A stretch of 64,000 nt of DNA from Streptomyces sp. BK239. GTDB lineage: Bacteria; Actinomycetota; Actinomycetes; Streptomycetales; Streptomycetaceae. The stretch is taken from positions 310,001 to 374,000 of the forward strand of contig NZ_SHKS01000002.1 of the NCBI RefSeq assembly GCF_004217285.1, given 5' to 3'. The position numbers and the translations under genes were made by a program. This document shows, piece after piece, positions 58,060 through 64,000 of the stretch. The notes beneath the pieces were generated by a model, which worked only from the letters and a program-made list of their open reading frames with translations, made no database searches and was not told the DNA's origin. Each line of letters starts with the position of its first letter. The stretch's first letter is position 1.

Positions 58060-58271
58060 GATTGTCCGTACGACGGCGGGAAAAGATCAGGCAGAGTCGC
58101 GGGTGGGCGTCGAGCAGGCCGGCCGCGCGGCTCAGGGCGCCCGGCGCCCACCAGGAGTCGTCGTCGCTGAACGCCACGTACGTCGGTGGAGGCGAGACGC
58201 CGGAGGGTGCGGGCGAGGGTGGGCGCGCGGTCGTGGGTGGCGATGACGACGCCGACGGAGGCTTGTCTCAT
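58060..58271 (-). pseudogene. family 2 glycosyltransferase remnant
   Basis: From ATG 58271 the minus strand reads RQASVGVVIATHDRAPTLAR, the usual start of a GT-A family 2 glycosyltransferase. After about 30 residues the frame breaks, and one frame over the sequence continues with PPTYVAFSDDDSWWAPGALSR, the DxD region that normally follows about 50 residues later, then ends in unrelated sequence near 58085. So an internal deletion and a C-terminal loss have destroyed it. Its start overlaps the stop of the upstream family 9 gene (ATGA), showing that the two were once an operon. Confidence 0.75.
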
Positions 58272-59221
58272 GACGCCTCGGGGAGTCGGTCGAGGGCGTC
58301 CAGGAGGTCCTCGGGGCGGATGCGGAGGAGGACCGGGTCGGTGCGGCGCCCGTGCGGGTCGCCGGCCGGCCCCCGGCGCCACAGGACCTGGTGGCGCGGA
58401 TGTGCGGGCGGGCCCCAGCGGCTGGGCGGCACGGGGCCGAACATGGTGACGGAAGGGGTGGCGTGGGCGACGGCGAGGTGGGCGATGCCGGTGTCGCCGC
58501 TGACGACGGCGCGGGCGTCGGCCACGAGGGCGGAGAGCCGCCCGAAGGGGAGGCCGCCGCCGAACACGTCGGTGTCGGGCAGACGGGCCTCCTTGGCCAG
58601 CCGCGCCACGAGGTCCTCCTCGTCCGGTCCTCCGGTGACCACGACCCGGTGGCCGCGCTCGCCGAGGGCGGTGGCCACGGTGGCGTACCGGTCGACGGGC
58701 CAGCAGCGTGAGGGCGCTCCGGCGCCTGGGTGCAGGACGATCGCGCCGGGGGCGGGGGACGGTTCCGTCGGGCGCGGCAGCCGCAGGTCGCTCGCGTCGG
58801 CGCGGATGCCGTACGCCTCCAGGAAACGGCACCAGCGGTCCCGTTCGTGTTCCTCGGCGTACCAGGGCGGTCCGTCGATCTCGGGTGTGCCGGGGTGCGC
58901 GAAGGCGAGGAGTCGGCGCGGGTGCAGGGACTGCAGGAGCCGGTGGCTGGGCGGGCCGTTGCCGTGCAGGTCGACGGCGACGTCGGGCGGCGGGCCGGTC
59001 CAGTCCAGGCGGCGCGGTACGGCCCGGCCGGGAGCGGAGGCGGTCAGCAGCCGGTCGACCGCTCCCGTGGCCGCGGCCACCGGGGCGAGCTCCTCCGGGG
59101 CGGCCAGCACCAGTTCGTGGTCCGGGAAACCCCGGCGCAGCGCGCGCAGGGCCGGTACACCGGCCAGGAAGTCGCCCAGGCCCAGGGCGCGCAGGACCAG
59201 CAGACGCGGACGTGTCGTCAT
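58268..59221 (-). CDS. family 9 glycosyltransferase (ADP-heptose:LPS heptosyltransferase-like)
   Basis: The 317-residue GT-B protein has the GT9 arrangement: LLVLRALGLGDFLAGVPALR at the start, AVDLHGNGPPSHRLL, the nucleotide-sugar site AIVLHPGAGAPSRCWPVDRYA, and VVSGDTGIAHLAVAHATPSV near the C-terminus. Streptomyces has no LPS; such genes sit in conserved clusters with a carbamoyltransferase and GT2 genes for an unknown cell-surface glycan. Here both neighbours are fragments (58060-58271 and 59218-59361), so this gene is likely to have lost its pathway although it is intact itself. Confidence 0.88.
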   Translation of the reverse strand: MTTRPRLLVLRALGLGDFLAGVPALRALRRGFPDHELVLAAPEELAPVAAATGAVDRLLTASAPGRAVPRRLDWTGPPPDVAVDLHGNGPPSHRLLQSLHPRRLLAFAHPGTPEIDGPPWYAEEHERDRWCRFLEAYGIRADASDLRLPRPTEPSPAPGAIVLHPGAGAPSRCWPVDRYATVATALGERGHRVVVTGGPDEEDLVARLAKEARLPDTDVFGGGLPFGRLSALVADARAVVSGDTGIAHLAVAHATPSVTMFGPVPPSRWGPPAHPRHQVLWRRGPAGDPHGRRTDPVLLRIRPEDLLDALDRLPEAS

Positions 59222-59361
59222 CGGGCTCCTTCCCTCACCCGTGCCATGCCGTGCTCCCGGCGGCTCGAGCGCTCCTCTTCGGCCGCCGCGACCGTGCGGC
59301 CGTCGGCGACGAGGGCGGCGGCCGGGTCGTGGAACAGGGCATTGACGCCAAGGATGCGCAT
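59218..59361 (-). pseudogene. carbamoyltransferase, N-terminal remnant
   Basis: From ATG 59361 the frame reads MRILGVNALFHDPAAALVAD, then AAAEEERSSRREHG, the start of a NodU/CmcH-type O-carbamoyltransferase (family FSRRKHGK, here SSRREHG). After about 40 residues it turns into unrelated sequence and stops at 59218, overlapping the start of the family 9 glycosyltransferase gene. Intact members have about 550 residues, so the gene has a large deletion. Confidence 0.8.
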
Positions 59362-59556
59362 GGAAGGTAGCTCCGTCCCACAGGCTGCTGTCGTTCCTGC
59401 CCGGCTCTGCGAGTGCCTGTACCGCGGTTGTCTCAAACGCTTGGAGACAGCTCAGCCCATCCGTCGGCCCCTGTCATCCGGAGCACCAGCTCGGGCATGC
59501 GTACGCCGCCCCACGCCGGTGATGAGCCGGCGGATCGTTTGTCAGCCCCGGATACA

Positions 59557-59584
59557 CCGAACGGCCCACCACGGGGCCGTTCGG
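59557..59584 (-). terminator. terminator after the small hydrophilic protein gene
   Basis: An 11-bp perfect stem (CCGAACGGCCC / GGGCCGTTCGG) with a 6-base loop stands 18 bp after the stop of the minus-strand gene at 59602. Its right arm resembles the island box (GGGCC-GTTC-GGCAG), but the hairpin explains it better. Confidence 0.7.
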
Positions 59585-59601
59585 CAGGTGTCGTATGGCA
59601 C

Positions 59602-59793
59602 TCAGGGGTGATCGGGCTGCTGGGCCGGAGGCACTCCGCCGCCCTCTCCGCCGCCCTTGTCGCCCTTGTCCGTGCCATGCGCGTGACCGCTCGCCCCGCC
59701 GCCTGCCTGGTCTGCCTTCAGCCGGCGGCTGTCTTCGGGGGTGGCGGCACCCTTGTCGTCGCGCCGTATTTCAGGCTGCTGCGGGTTGGGCAT
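59602..59793 (-). CDS. small hydrophilic protein
   Basis: A 63-residue, highly charged and glycine-rich protein (MPNPQQPEIRRDDKGAATPE at the start, then GGGASGHAHGTDKGDKGGGEG) without hydrophobic segments, probably disordered. A strong AGGAGGAGG ribosome binding site eight bases before ATG 59793 and a terminator just after the stop support it. Similar small proteins are common in Streptomyces; the function is unknown. Confidence 0.7.
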   Translation of the reverse strand: MPNPQQPEIRRDDKGAATPEDSRRLKADQAGGGASGHAHGTDKGDKGGGEGGGVPPAQQPDHP

Positions 59794-60094
59794 GCGCCGT
59801 GCCTCCTCCTGCTGGTGGTTCTTGCTCCGGGCGTCCCCCGGGTTCCCAGGCGAACCCGGGTGATGCACGGCGGCCGCGGACGGGCAGCGGCGGGACGGGC
59901 GTCGGCGGGCCACCTCCAGAGCCGTTCGACTTTGCGGAAGCGAAGGCTGTGACCTTTGGGCGCCAGGAGCCCCGCGTCGCATCCTGTCTCGCTCACCCGT
60001 CAGACCCTCTTGTCTCTCGCGGGCGCCCCTCCGACGAGACAGAAGATCGCCCGGGCGGGATCGCCCTGTCCCGCTCTGCGGGTACCGTCAGGGC

Positions 60095-61780
60095 ATGAGT
60101 CATCCGCACCCCGCGCTGAAAGCCGCCCCGCCGCTTCCCGAAGGAGGCCTGCGGGTCATCGCCCTGGGCGGCCTGGGCGAGATCGGCCGCAACATGACCG
60201 TCTTCGAGCACGCCGGCAAGCTGCTCATCGTCGACTGCGGAGTGCTGTTCCCCGAGGAGACCCAACCCGGCGTGGACGTGATCCTGCCGGACTTCACCTC
60301 GATCCGGGACCGGCTGGACGACATCGTGGCCGTGGTGCTCACCCACGGCCACGAGGACCACATCGGCGGTGTCCCCTACCTGCTGCGCGAGCGGTCCGAC
60401 ATTCCCGTCGTCGGCTCCAAGCTGACGCTGGCCTTCCTTGAGGCCAAGCTCAAGGAGCACGGCATTCGGCCTCGCACGGTGCGGGTGCGGGAGGGCGACC
60501 GGCGTGGCTTCGGGCCCTTCGACTGCGAGTTCGTGGCGGTGAACCACTCCATCCCCGACAGCCTCGCGGTCGCGATCCGCACCCGGGCCGGGATGGTGCT
60601 GCACACCGGCGACTTCAAGATGGACCAGTTCCCTCTCGACGACCGCATCACCGATCTGCGCGCCTTCGCCCGCCTCGGCGAGGAGGGCGTGGACCTGTTC
60701 CTCACCGACTCCACCAACGCCGAAGTACCCGGATTCACCACCTCCGAGCTGGAGCTGAACCCGGCCATCGAGCAGGTGATGCGCACCGCGCCGCGCCGGG
60801 TCATCGTCTCCAGCTTCGCCAGCCACGTGCACCGTATCCAGCAGGTCCTGGACGCCGCCCACCAGCACGGCCGCAAGGTCGCATTCGTCGGCCGGTCGAT
60901 GGTGCGCAACATGGGCATCGCCCGTGACCTGGGCTACCTGAAGGTGCCCTCCGGTCTGGTGGTGAGCACCAAGGAGCTGGAGAAGCTCCCGGACCACAAG
61001 ATCACTCTGGTGTGCACCGGCTCCCAGGGCGAACCGATGGCCGCGCTGTCCCGGATGGCCAACCGGGACCACGTGATCCGCATCGGCAAGGGGGACACCG
61101 TCCTGCTCGCCAGCTCCCTCATCCCCGGCAACGAGAACGCCATCTACCGGGTGATCAACGGACTCACGCGGTGGGGCGCGCACGTGGTCCACAAGGGCAA
61201 CGCCAAGGTGCACGTCTCCGGGCATGCCAGCGCCGGCGAACTCGTCTACTGCTACAACATCGTCAAACCCCGCAACGTCATGCCCGTGCACGGGGAATGG
61301 CGCCATCTGCGGGCCAACGCCGACCTCGCCATCCGTACCGGTGTCGACCCCGAACGGGTCGTGATCGCCGAGGACGGCGTCGTCGTCGACCTCGTCGACG
61401 GGCGCGCGTCCATCACCGGCAAGGTCCCCGCCGGCAACGTCTATGTGGACGGCATGGAAGTCGGCGGCGCCACCGAAGCGTCCCTCAAGGACCGCCTCAC
61501 CCTCGCGGCCGAAGGCGTGGTCACGGTGGTGGCGATCGTCGACGCGGACACCGGCGCGCTCGCCGAGGCCCCCGACTTCCTGGCTCGGGGCTTCGTCCAC
61601 GACGACACCACCTTCGAGGCGGTCATCCCCGTCATCGAGAAGACCTTGGCGACCGCGGCCGAGGAAGGCGTCGGGGACGCGCACCAACTCGAACAACTCA
61701 TCGCCCGCGCCGTGGCGAACTGGGCGTTCCGCACCCACCGCCGCAAGCCCCTCATCATCCCCGTCATCATCGACGCCTGA
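60095..61780 (+). CDS. rnj: ribonuclease J-type metallo-beta-lactamase nuclease
   Basis: A 561-residue member of the RNase J family (MBL and beta-CASP domains, then a C-terminal domain), which processes and degrades RNA with endo- and 5'-exonuclease activity. Zn ligands are in LTHGHEDHIGG (about residue 83), NHSIPDS, and HTGDFKMD; the beta-CASP and RNA 5'-monophosphate site is in VHVSGHASAGE with PVHGEWRHL. It is intact and of normal length. The ATG at 60095 aligns with RNase J starts after a short N-terminal tail. Streptomyces generally has one housekeeping rnj near dapA, so this could be that gene or a paralogue; no dap gene is seen here. Confidence 0.92.
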   Translation: MSHPHPALKAAPPLPEGGLRVIALGGLGEIGRNMTVFEHAGKLLIVDCGVLFPEETQPGVDVILPDFTSIRDRLDDIVAVVLTHGHEDHIGGVPYLLRERSDIPVVGSKLTLAFLEAKLKEHGIRPRTVRVREGDRRGFGPFDCEFVAVNHSIPDSLAVAIRTRAGMVLHTGDFKMDQFPLDDRITDLRAFARLGEEGVDLFLTDSTNAEVPGFTTSELELNPAIEQVMRTAPRRVIVSSFASHVHRIQQVLDAAHQHGRKVAFVGRSMVRNMGIARDLGYLKVPSGLVVSTKELEKLPDHKITLVCTGSQGEPMAALSRMANRDHVIRIGKGDTVLLASSLIPGNENAIYRVINGLTRWGAHVVHKGNAKVHVSGHASAGELVYCYNIVKPRNVMPVHGEWRHLRANADLAIRTGVDPERVVIAEDGVVVDLVDGRASITGKVPAGNVYVDGMEVGGATEASLKDRLTLAAEGVVTVVAIVDADTGALAEAPDFLARGFVHDDTTFEAVIPVIEKTLATAAEEGVGDAHQLEQLIARAVANWAFRTHRRKPLIIPVIIDA

Positions 61781-61814
61781 GCCGCGGTCGCGTCGGCCTC
61801 GGCGCCGCAACGGC

Positions 61815-61844
61815 AGGGCCGCGCAGCGATGGCTGCGCGGCCCT
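61815..61844 (+). terminator. terminator after the RNase J gene
   Basis: A perfect 13-bp stem (AGGGCCGCGCAGC / GCTGCGCGGCCCT) with a 4-base loop begins 34 bp after the stop codon and is followed by TTGG. Confidence 0.8.
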
Positions 61845-61924
61845 TGGTCCTTCGCCGGCCCGGCACGAGAGCGAGCGGCGGCCGCCGGACGCGGCGTGCG
61901 CGATCCCTCGTGCAGTCCGCGAGG

Positions 61925-62128
61925 TCAGGCCAGGTTGATGTTCTCGGCCTGCGGACCCTTCTGGCCCTGGGTGACGTCGAACGTCACGGCCTGGCCCTCC
62001 TGGAGCTCACGAAAACCGGTGGAGTTGATCGCGGAGTAGTGCGCGAAGACATCCGGACCGCCGCCGTCCTGGGCGATGAAGCCGAAGCCCTTCTCCGCGT
62101 TGAACCACTTCACTGTTCCCGTTGCCAT
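61925..62128 (-). CDS. csp: cold-shock protein
   Basis: A 67-residue CspA-type OB-fold RNA chaperone. RNP1 is KGFGFIAQD and RNP2 is DVFAHYSAI (family VFVHFSAI); [14 protein letters not shown] starts the protein and NINLA ends it, as in Streptomyces Csp proteins. ATG 62128 is certain; the open frame upstream is non-coding leader. The leader contains a 14-bp palindrome (62160-62173, CCCTCCATGGAGGG) and, farther up, a hairpin with a short T-run (62215-62240). It clusters with the MerR-type and SCO5918-like genes, as in other streptomycetes. Confidence 0.95.
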   Translation of the reverse strand: MATGTVKWFNAEKGFGFIAQDGGGPDVFAHYSAINSTGFRELQEGQAVTFDVTQGQKGPQAENINLA

Positions 62129-62214
62129 GTCCTTGGCCTTCCAGTCGATGAACGCCTCCCCCTCCATGGAGGGAGACGGAGGTGATCGTCCTGGTCCCTG
62201 CGGCACAGCACAGC

Positions 62215-62240
62215 AAAACGCCCACACCGAAGGCGTGGGC
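62215..62240 (-). terminator. terminator or attenuator upstream of csp
   Basis: On the minus strand GCCCACGCC-TTC-GGTGTGGGC forms a 9-bp stem with one mismatch, followed by GTTTT. It lies between the MerR-type gene and csp, 87 bp before the csp start, and may end the upstream transcript or attenuate csp. Confidence 0.55.
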
Positions 62241-62372
62241 AAGGGGAACTCCGAACCACGACAGCTGACGCAGACGCTACACGCCCGCACACCGCGTCAC
62301 CACAGGAAAGGATCACACTGCACACCGAATCGTGCGCGCGATGCCCGCCGACGCTGACGGGCACTGCTCATC

Positions 62373-62711
62373 TCACCCTGCTGCCGTGGGGTTCGCTGCT
62401 TCGGCGGCGCGGCGGTATTCGGCGTTGATGCGCTGGGCTTCCTCGAGCTGGTCTTCGAGGATGACGATCCGGCAGGCGGCCTCGATGGGGGTGCCCCGAT
62501 CGACGAGTTCCCGGGCGCGGGCGGCGATCCGCAGTTGGTAGCGGGAGTAGCGGCGGTGGCCGCCTTCGGAGCGCAGGGGGGTGATCAGGCGGGCTTCGCC
62601 GAGGGCGCGGAGGAAGGCAGGGGTGGTGCCGAGCATCTCGGCGGCCCGGCCCATGGTGTAGGCGGGGTAATCGTCGTCGTCGAGACGGCCGAACGTGTCG
62701 TCTGCTGTCAT
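62373..62711 (-). CDS. MerR-family helix-turn-helix regulator
   Basis: A 112-residue protein with a MerR-type winged helix at about 17-85 (YTMGRAAEMLGTTPAFLRAL, EARLITPLRSEGGHRRYSRY) followed by a helical region and a C-terminal coiled coil (EDQLEEAQRINAEYRRA). There is no ligand-binding domain or metal-binding Cys, so it is of the short HspR-like kind. ATG 62711 follows AGAGG at six bases. It faces csp on the same strand and may control it, but no operator was recognised. Confidence 0.88.
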   Translation of the reverse strand: MTADDTFGRLDDDDYPAYTMGRAAEMLGTTPAFLRALGEARLITPLRSEGGHRRYSRYQLRIAARARELVDRGTPIEAACRIVILEDQLEEAQRINAEYRRAAEAANPTAAG

Positions 62712-63321
62712 TGCACCTCTTTGTGGGACGCGTTGAGGGGCCCTGGCGCCGTCCCGGCACCAGGGCCCCGAAGGAACTACTACACCATCTGCCGGCCCTG
62801 ACACTGCACCGGCCCTCTGTTTCCGCAGACCTTCCCGACACACTGTCGGGGGCGCGGGGATCGCGGTTGCTTGACCGGAGACCACCTCACTATCGATGTC
62901 CTACGGTACCCGGGCCCAATGCGTCCGCCCGGGCGATCCTGATGGCGTTCGGCTCCTCCGTTCTTCCCTCTTGGTCAACTACTCACCGGCGGAAACTGCG
63001 AACTGTCGGCGGCCCCTGATCACCGCGGGCCACCCGGTGCGGCCGTCAGTCCCGTCGCCGTCCTGCAACCGCCTTGGCTTCGGAACTCCACCGCCGCACC
63101 GTCCTGCGAACTTCGTTACTGCTGCCCGGCAGTTCACCTCTGCCGGGCTTGTCTCGATCTCGGCTACGAGAGAAACCATAACCACACCACGACCCAATGT
63201 CTACTCTTGCCGGGACAGATTTTCGCGTGCTCGAAGCCGAGGTAATCCGCCTCGACCGGTCCACAGGTGGTCTCGGCCGTCCCGACCACCGAGCGACGGC
63301 GACGTCGGGAACCCGCTGCAC
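62712..63321. other. non-coding stretch upstream of the MerR-type gene
   Basis: No supported gene. Frames on both strands are short and unconserved-looking. From 63150 to 63250 the base composition is clearly less GC-rich than the surroundings, consistent with a promoter or leader region. Confidence 0.4.
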
Positions 63322-63363
63322 GCGTTGTGGGCCCGACCGGCGTACCGGTCGGGCCCACAACGC
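63322..63363 (-). terminator. very strong terminator hairpin
   Basis: A perfect 19-bp inverted repeat (63322-63340 with 63345-63363) around a 4-base CGTA loop stands 34 bp after the stop of the minus-strand gene at 63397. It is the longest perfect stem seen in the window. Confidence 0.85.
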
Positions 63364-63396
63364 TTGTCAGATGTCGGTTCGTGCCTGTTCGCCCGG

Positions 63397-63705
63397 TCAG
63401 ACCGTCACGGGGGTGCCGAGCATCGCGGAGGCGTACTGCACCGAGCCGGGGGCGCCCGAAGGCGCGGCTTCGGGGAGGGCGCGGCAGGTGAAGCCGAGCC
63501 GGGTCATGGCCCGGAGGACTTCGGTGGCGCTGAAGTCACGGCGGTCCTGGCGGGTGACGACTTGGCCGACTTGCTTGACGGGGTACTGGCGGCGGCCGAT
63601 GATCACCGATTCTCCGGTGACCGGTTCGGGCTTGACGCCCTTCATCGATTCCAGCACTCCGTCCTTGGTGAGCTCGAAGGGGAAGCGGGCGATGACGCAG
63701 CGCAT
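63397..63705 (-). CDS. SCO5918-family protein
   Basis: A 102-residue cytosolic protein of the actinobacterial SCO5918 family: MRCVIARFPFELTKDGVLES, then GVKPEPVTGESVIIGRRQYP and VKQVGQVVTRQDRRDFSATE. It contains the conserved positively charged motif and no known catalytic residues; the function is unknown. In S. coelicolor the neighbours are a DEAD-box RNA helicase and a cold-shock protein, as partly seen here (csp at 61925). ATG 63705 follows GAGG at five bases. Confidence 0.85.
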   Translation of the reverse strand: MRCVIARFPFELTKDGVLESMKGVKPEPVTGESVIIGRRQYPVKQVGQVVTRQDRRDFSATEVLRAMTRLGFTCRALPEAAPSGAPGSVQYASAMLGTPVTV

Positions 63706-63752
63706 GTGGCCTCACAGGGAGAGGGAAGAACGGTCCGACCAGGGCAGGCGAT

Positions 63753-63986
63753 TCAGCGGGTGGCGAGGATGTCGCACAGGCGGACGCGGTCCGTGCGAGC
63801 GCCGCTGTCGCGGACGGCGGTGAGCGCGGTTCGGGTCACCAGGCCGATCCGCTGCTCGTCCTGGTCGCAGACGACCAGCCGGCCCGTGCGTGCGGCGGCC
63901 ATGAGGGCCAGCGCCACCTCAACGCTCATGTCGTCACAGACCTGCGGTCCGGCCGCGTCCATGACCTCCACCGCCGACCTGTGCAC
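63753..63986 (-). CDS. short CBS-domain protein (start uncertain, near window end)
   Basis: The readable 77 residues include EVMDAAGPQVCDDMSVEVAL, RTGRLVVCDQDEQRIGLVTR and a C-terminal TDRVRLCDIL, one CBS repeat or a split pair. GTG 63986 is a possible start, but the frame stays open to the end of the window, so the gene may begin outside. It lies 48 bp before the SCO5918-like gene and probably shares its transcript. Confidence 0.65.
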   Translation of the reverse strand: MHRSAVEVMDAAGPQVCDDMSVEVALALMAAARTGRLVVCDQDEQRIGLVTRTALTAVRDSGARTDRVRLCDILATR

Positions 63987-64000
63987 GGGGCAGGCGTCCG

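Noticed and set aside
59574..59587. Box-like GGGCC-GTTC-GGCAG
   Set aside because: It is one arm of an 11-bp terminator hairpin following a small gene and is far from any start codon.
1..64000. tRNA, rRNA, CRISPR array or intact insertion sequence
   Set aside because: No cloverleaf with CCA-side signals, rRNA-like tracts, regularly spaced short repeats or complete transposase gene were seen by eye; only the IS110 remnant remains.

Overview
The window is very GC-rich, codes densely on both strands, and carries typical Streptomyces proteins (PcaL fusion, DUF6457, SCO5918-like protein, NarGHJI with a separate NarJ). It looks like a Streptomyces chromosome. All names come from reading the sequence; no database was searched.

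Layout. (1) 0.45-3.77 kb, minus strand: ordinary genes (small conserved protein, xthA, metallo-beta-lactamase-fold hydrolase, pcaL). They end at a broken IS110 transposase (3.8-4.4 kb). (2) 5.1-57.9 kb: a large hypoxia/dormancy island resembling the region of S. coelicolor controlled by OsdK/OsdR, the relatives of M. tuberculosis DosS/DosR. It holds the GAF-GAF sensor kinase (5.2 kb) and the DevR-type regulator (21.4 kb), which are not adjacent here. It also holds nitrate uptake and reduction (narK, narGHJI), hemerythrins and a flavohemoprotein; GAPDH, alcohol dehydrogenase, PPDK, AdhE, pyruvate formate-lyase and its activase, carbamate kinase, and a GNAT/ADP-forming acyl-CoA synthetase fusion. 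Four tandem universal stress proteins, three CBS-pair proteins, two Acg-type nitroreductases, two PNPOx-like proteins, a flavodoxin, DoxX, SulP, a K+ channel-like protein, an HPF-like protein and oleate hydratase complete it. (3) 57.9-59.4 kb: one intact family 9 glycosyltransferase between two gene fragments. (4) 59.6-64 kb: an RNase J-type gene, a cold-shock protein, a MerR-type regulator, an SCO5918-like protein and the start-side part of a CBS protein.

How it may work together. A short palindrome, GGGCC-N4-GGCCC, recurs in the island's intergenic regions, usually 35-170 bp before a start codon, sometimes in copies 21 bp apart. It resembles the DosR box and is the best candidate for the operator of the DevR-type regulator. 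Under low oxygen or NO the system would switch on nitrate respiration, NO/O2 handling, ATP-yielding and redox-balancing fermentative steps (pyruvate to formate and acetyl-CoA, acetyl-CoA to ethanol or acetate, carbamoyl phosphate to ATP) and stress proteins.

The island is also eroding. Readable fossils are a narG 5' end joined head-on to a DASS permease fragment, a phosphoketolase C-terminus with two nonsense codons, a truncated PPK2, a cyclic-nucleotide-binding protein with three frameshifts, a frameshifted DUF6457 gene and a scrap of a CBS gene. No tRNA, rRNA, CRISPR array or intact insertion sequence was seen.
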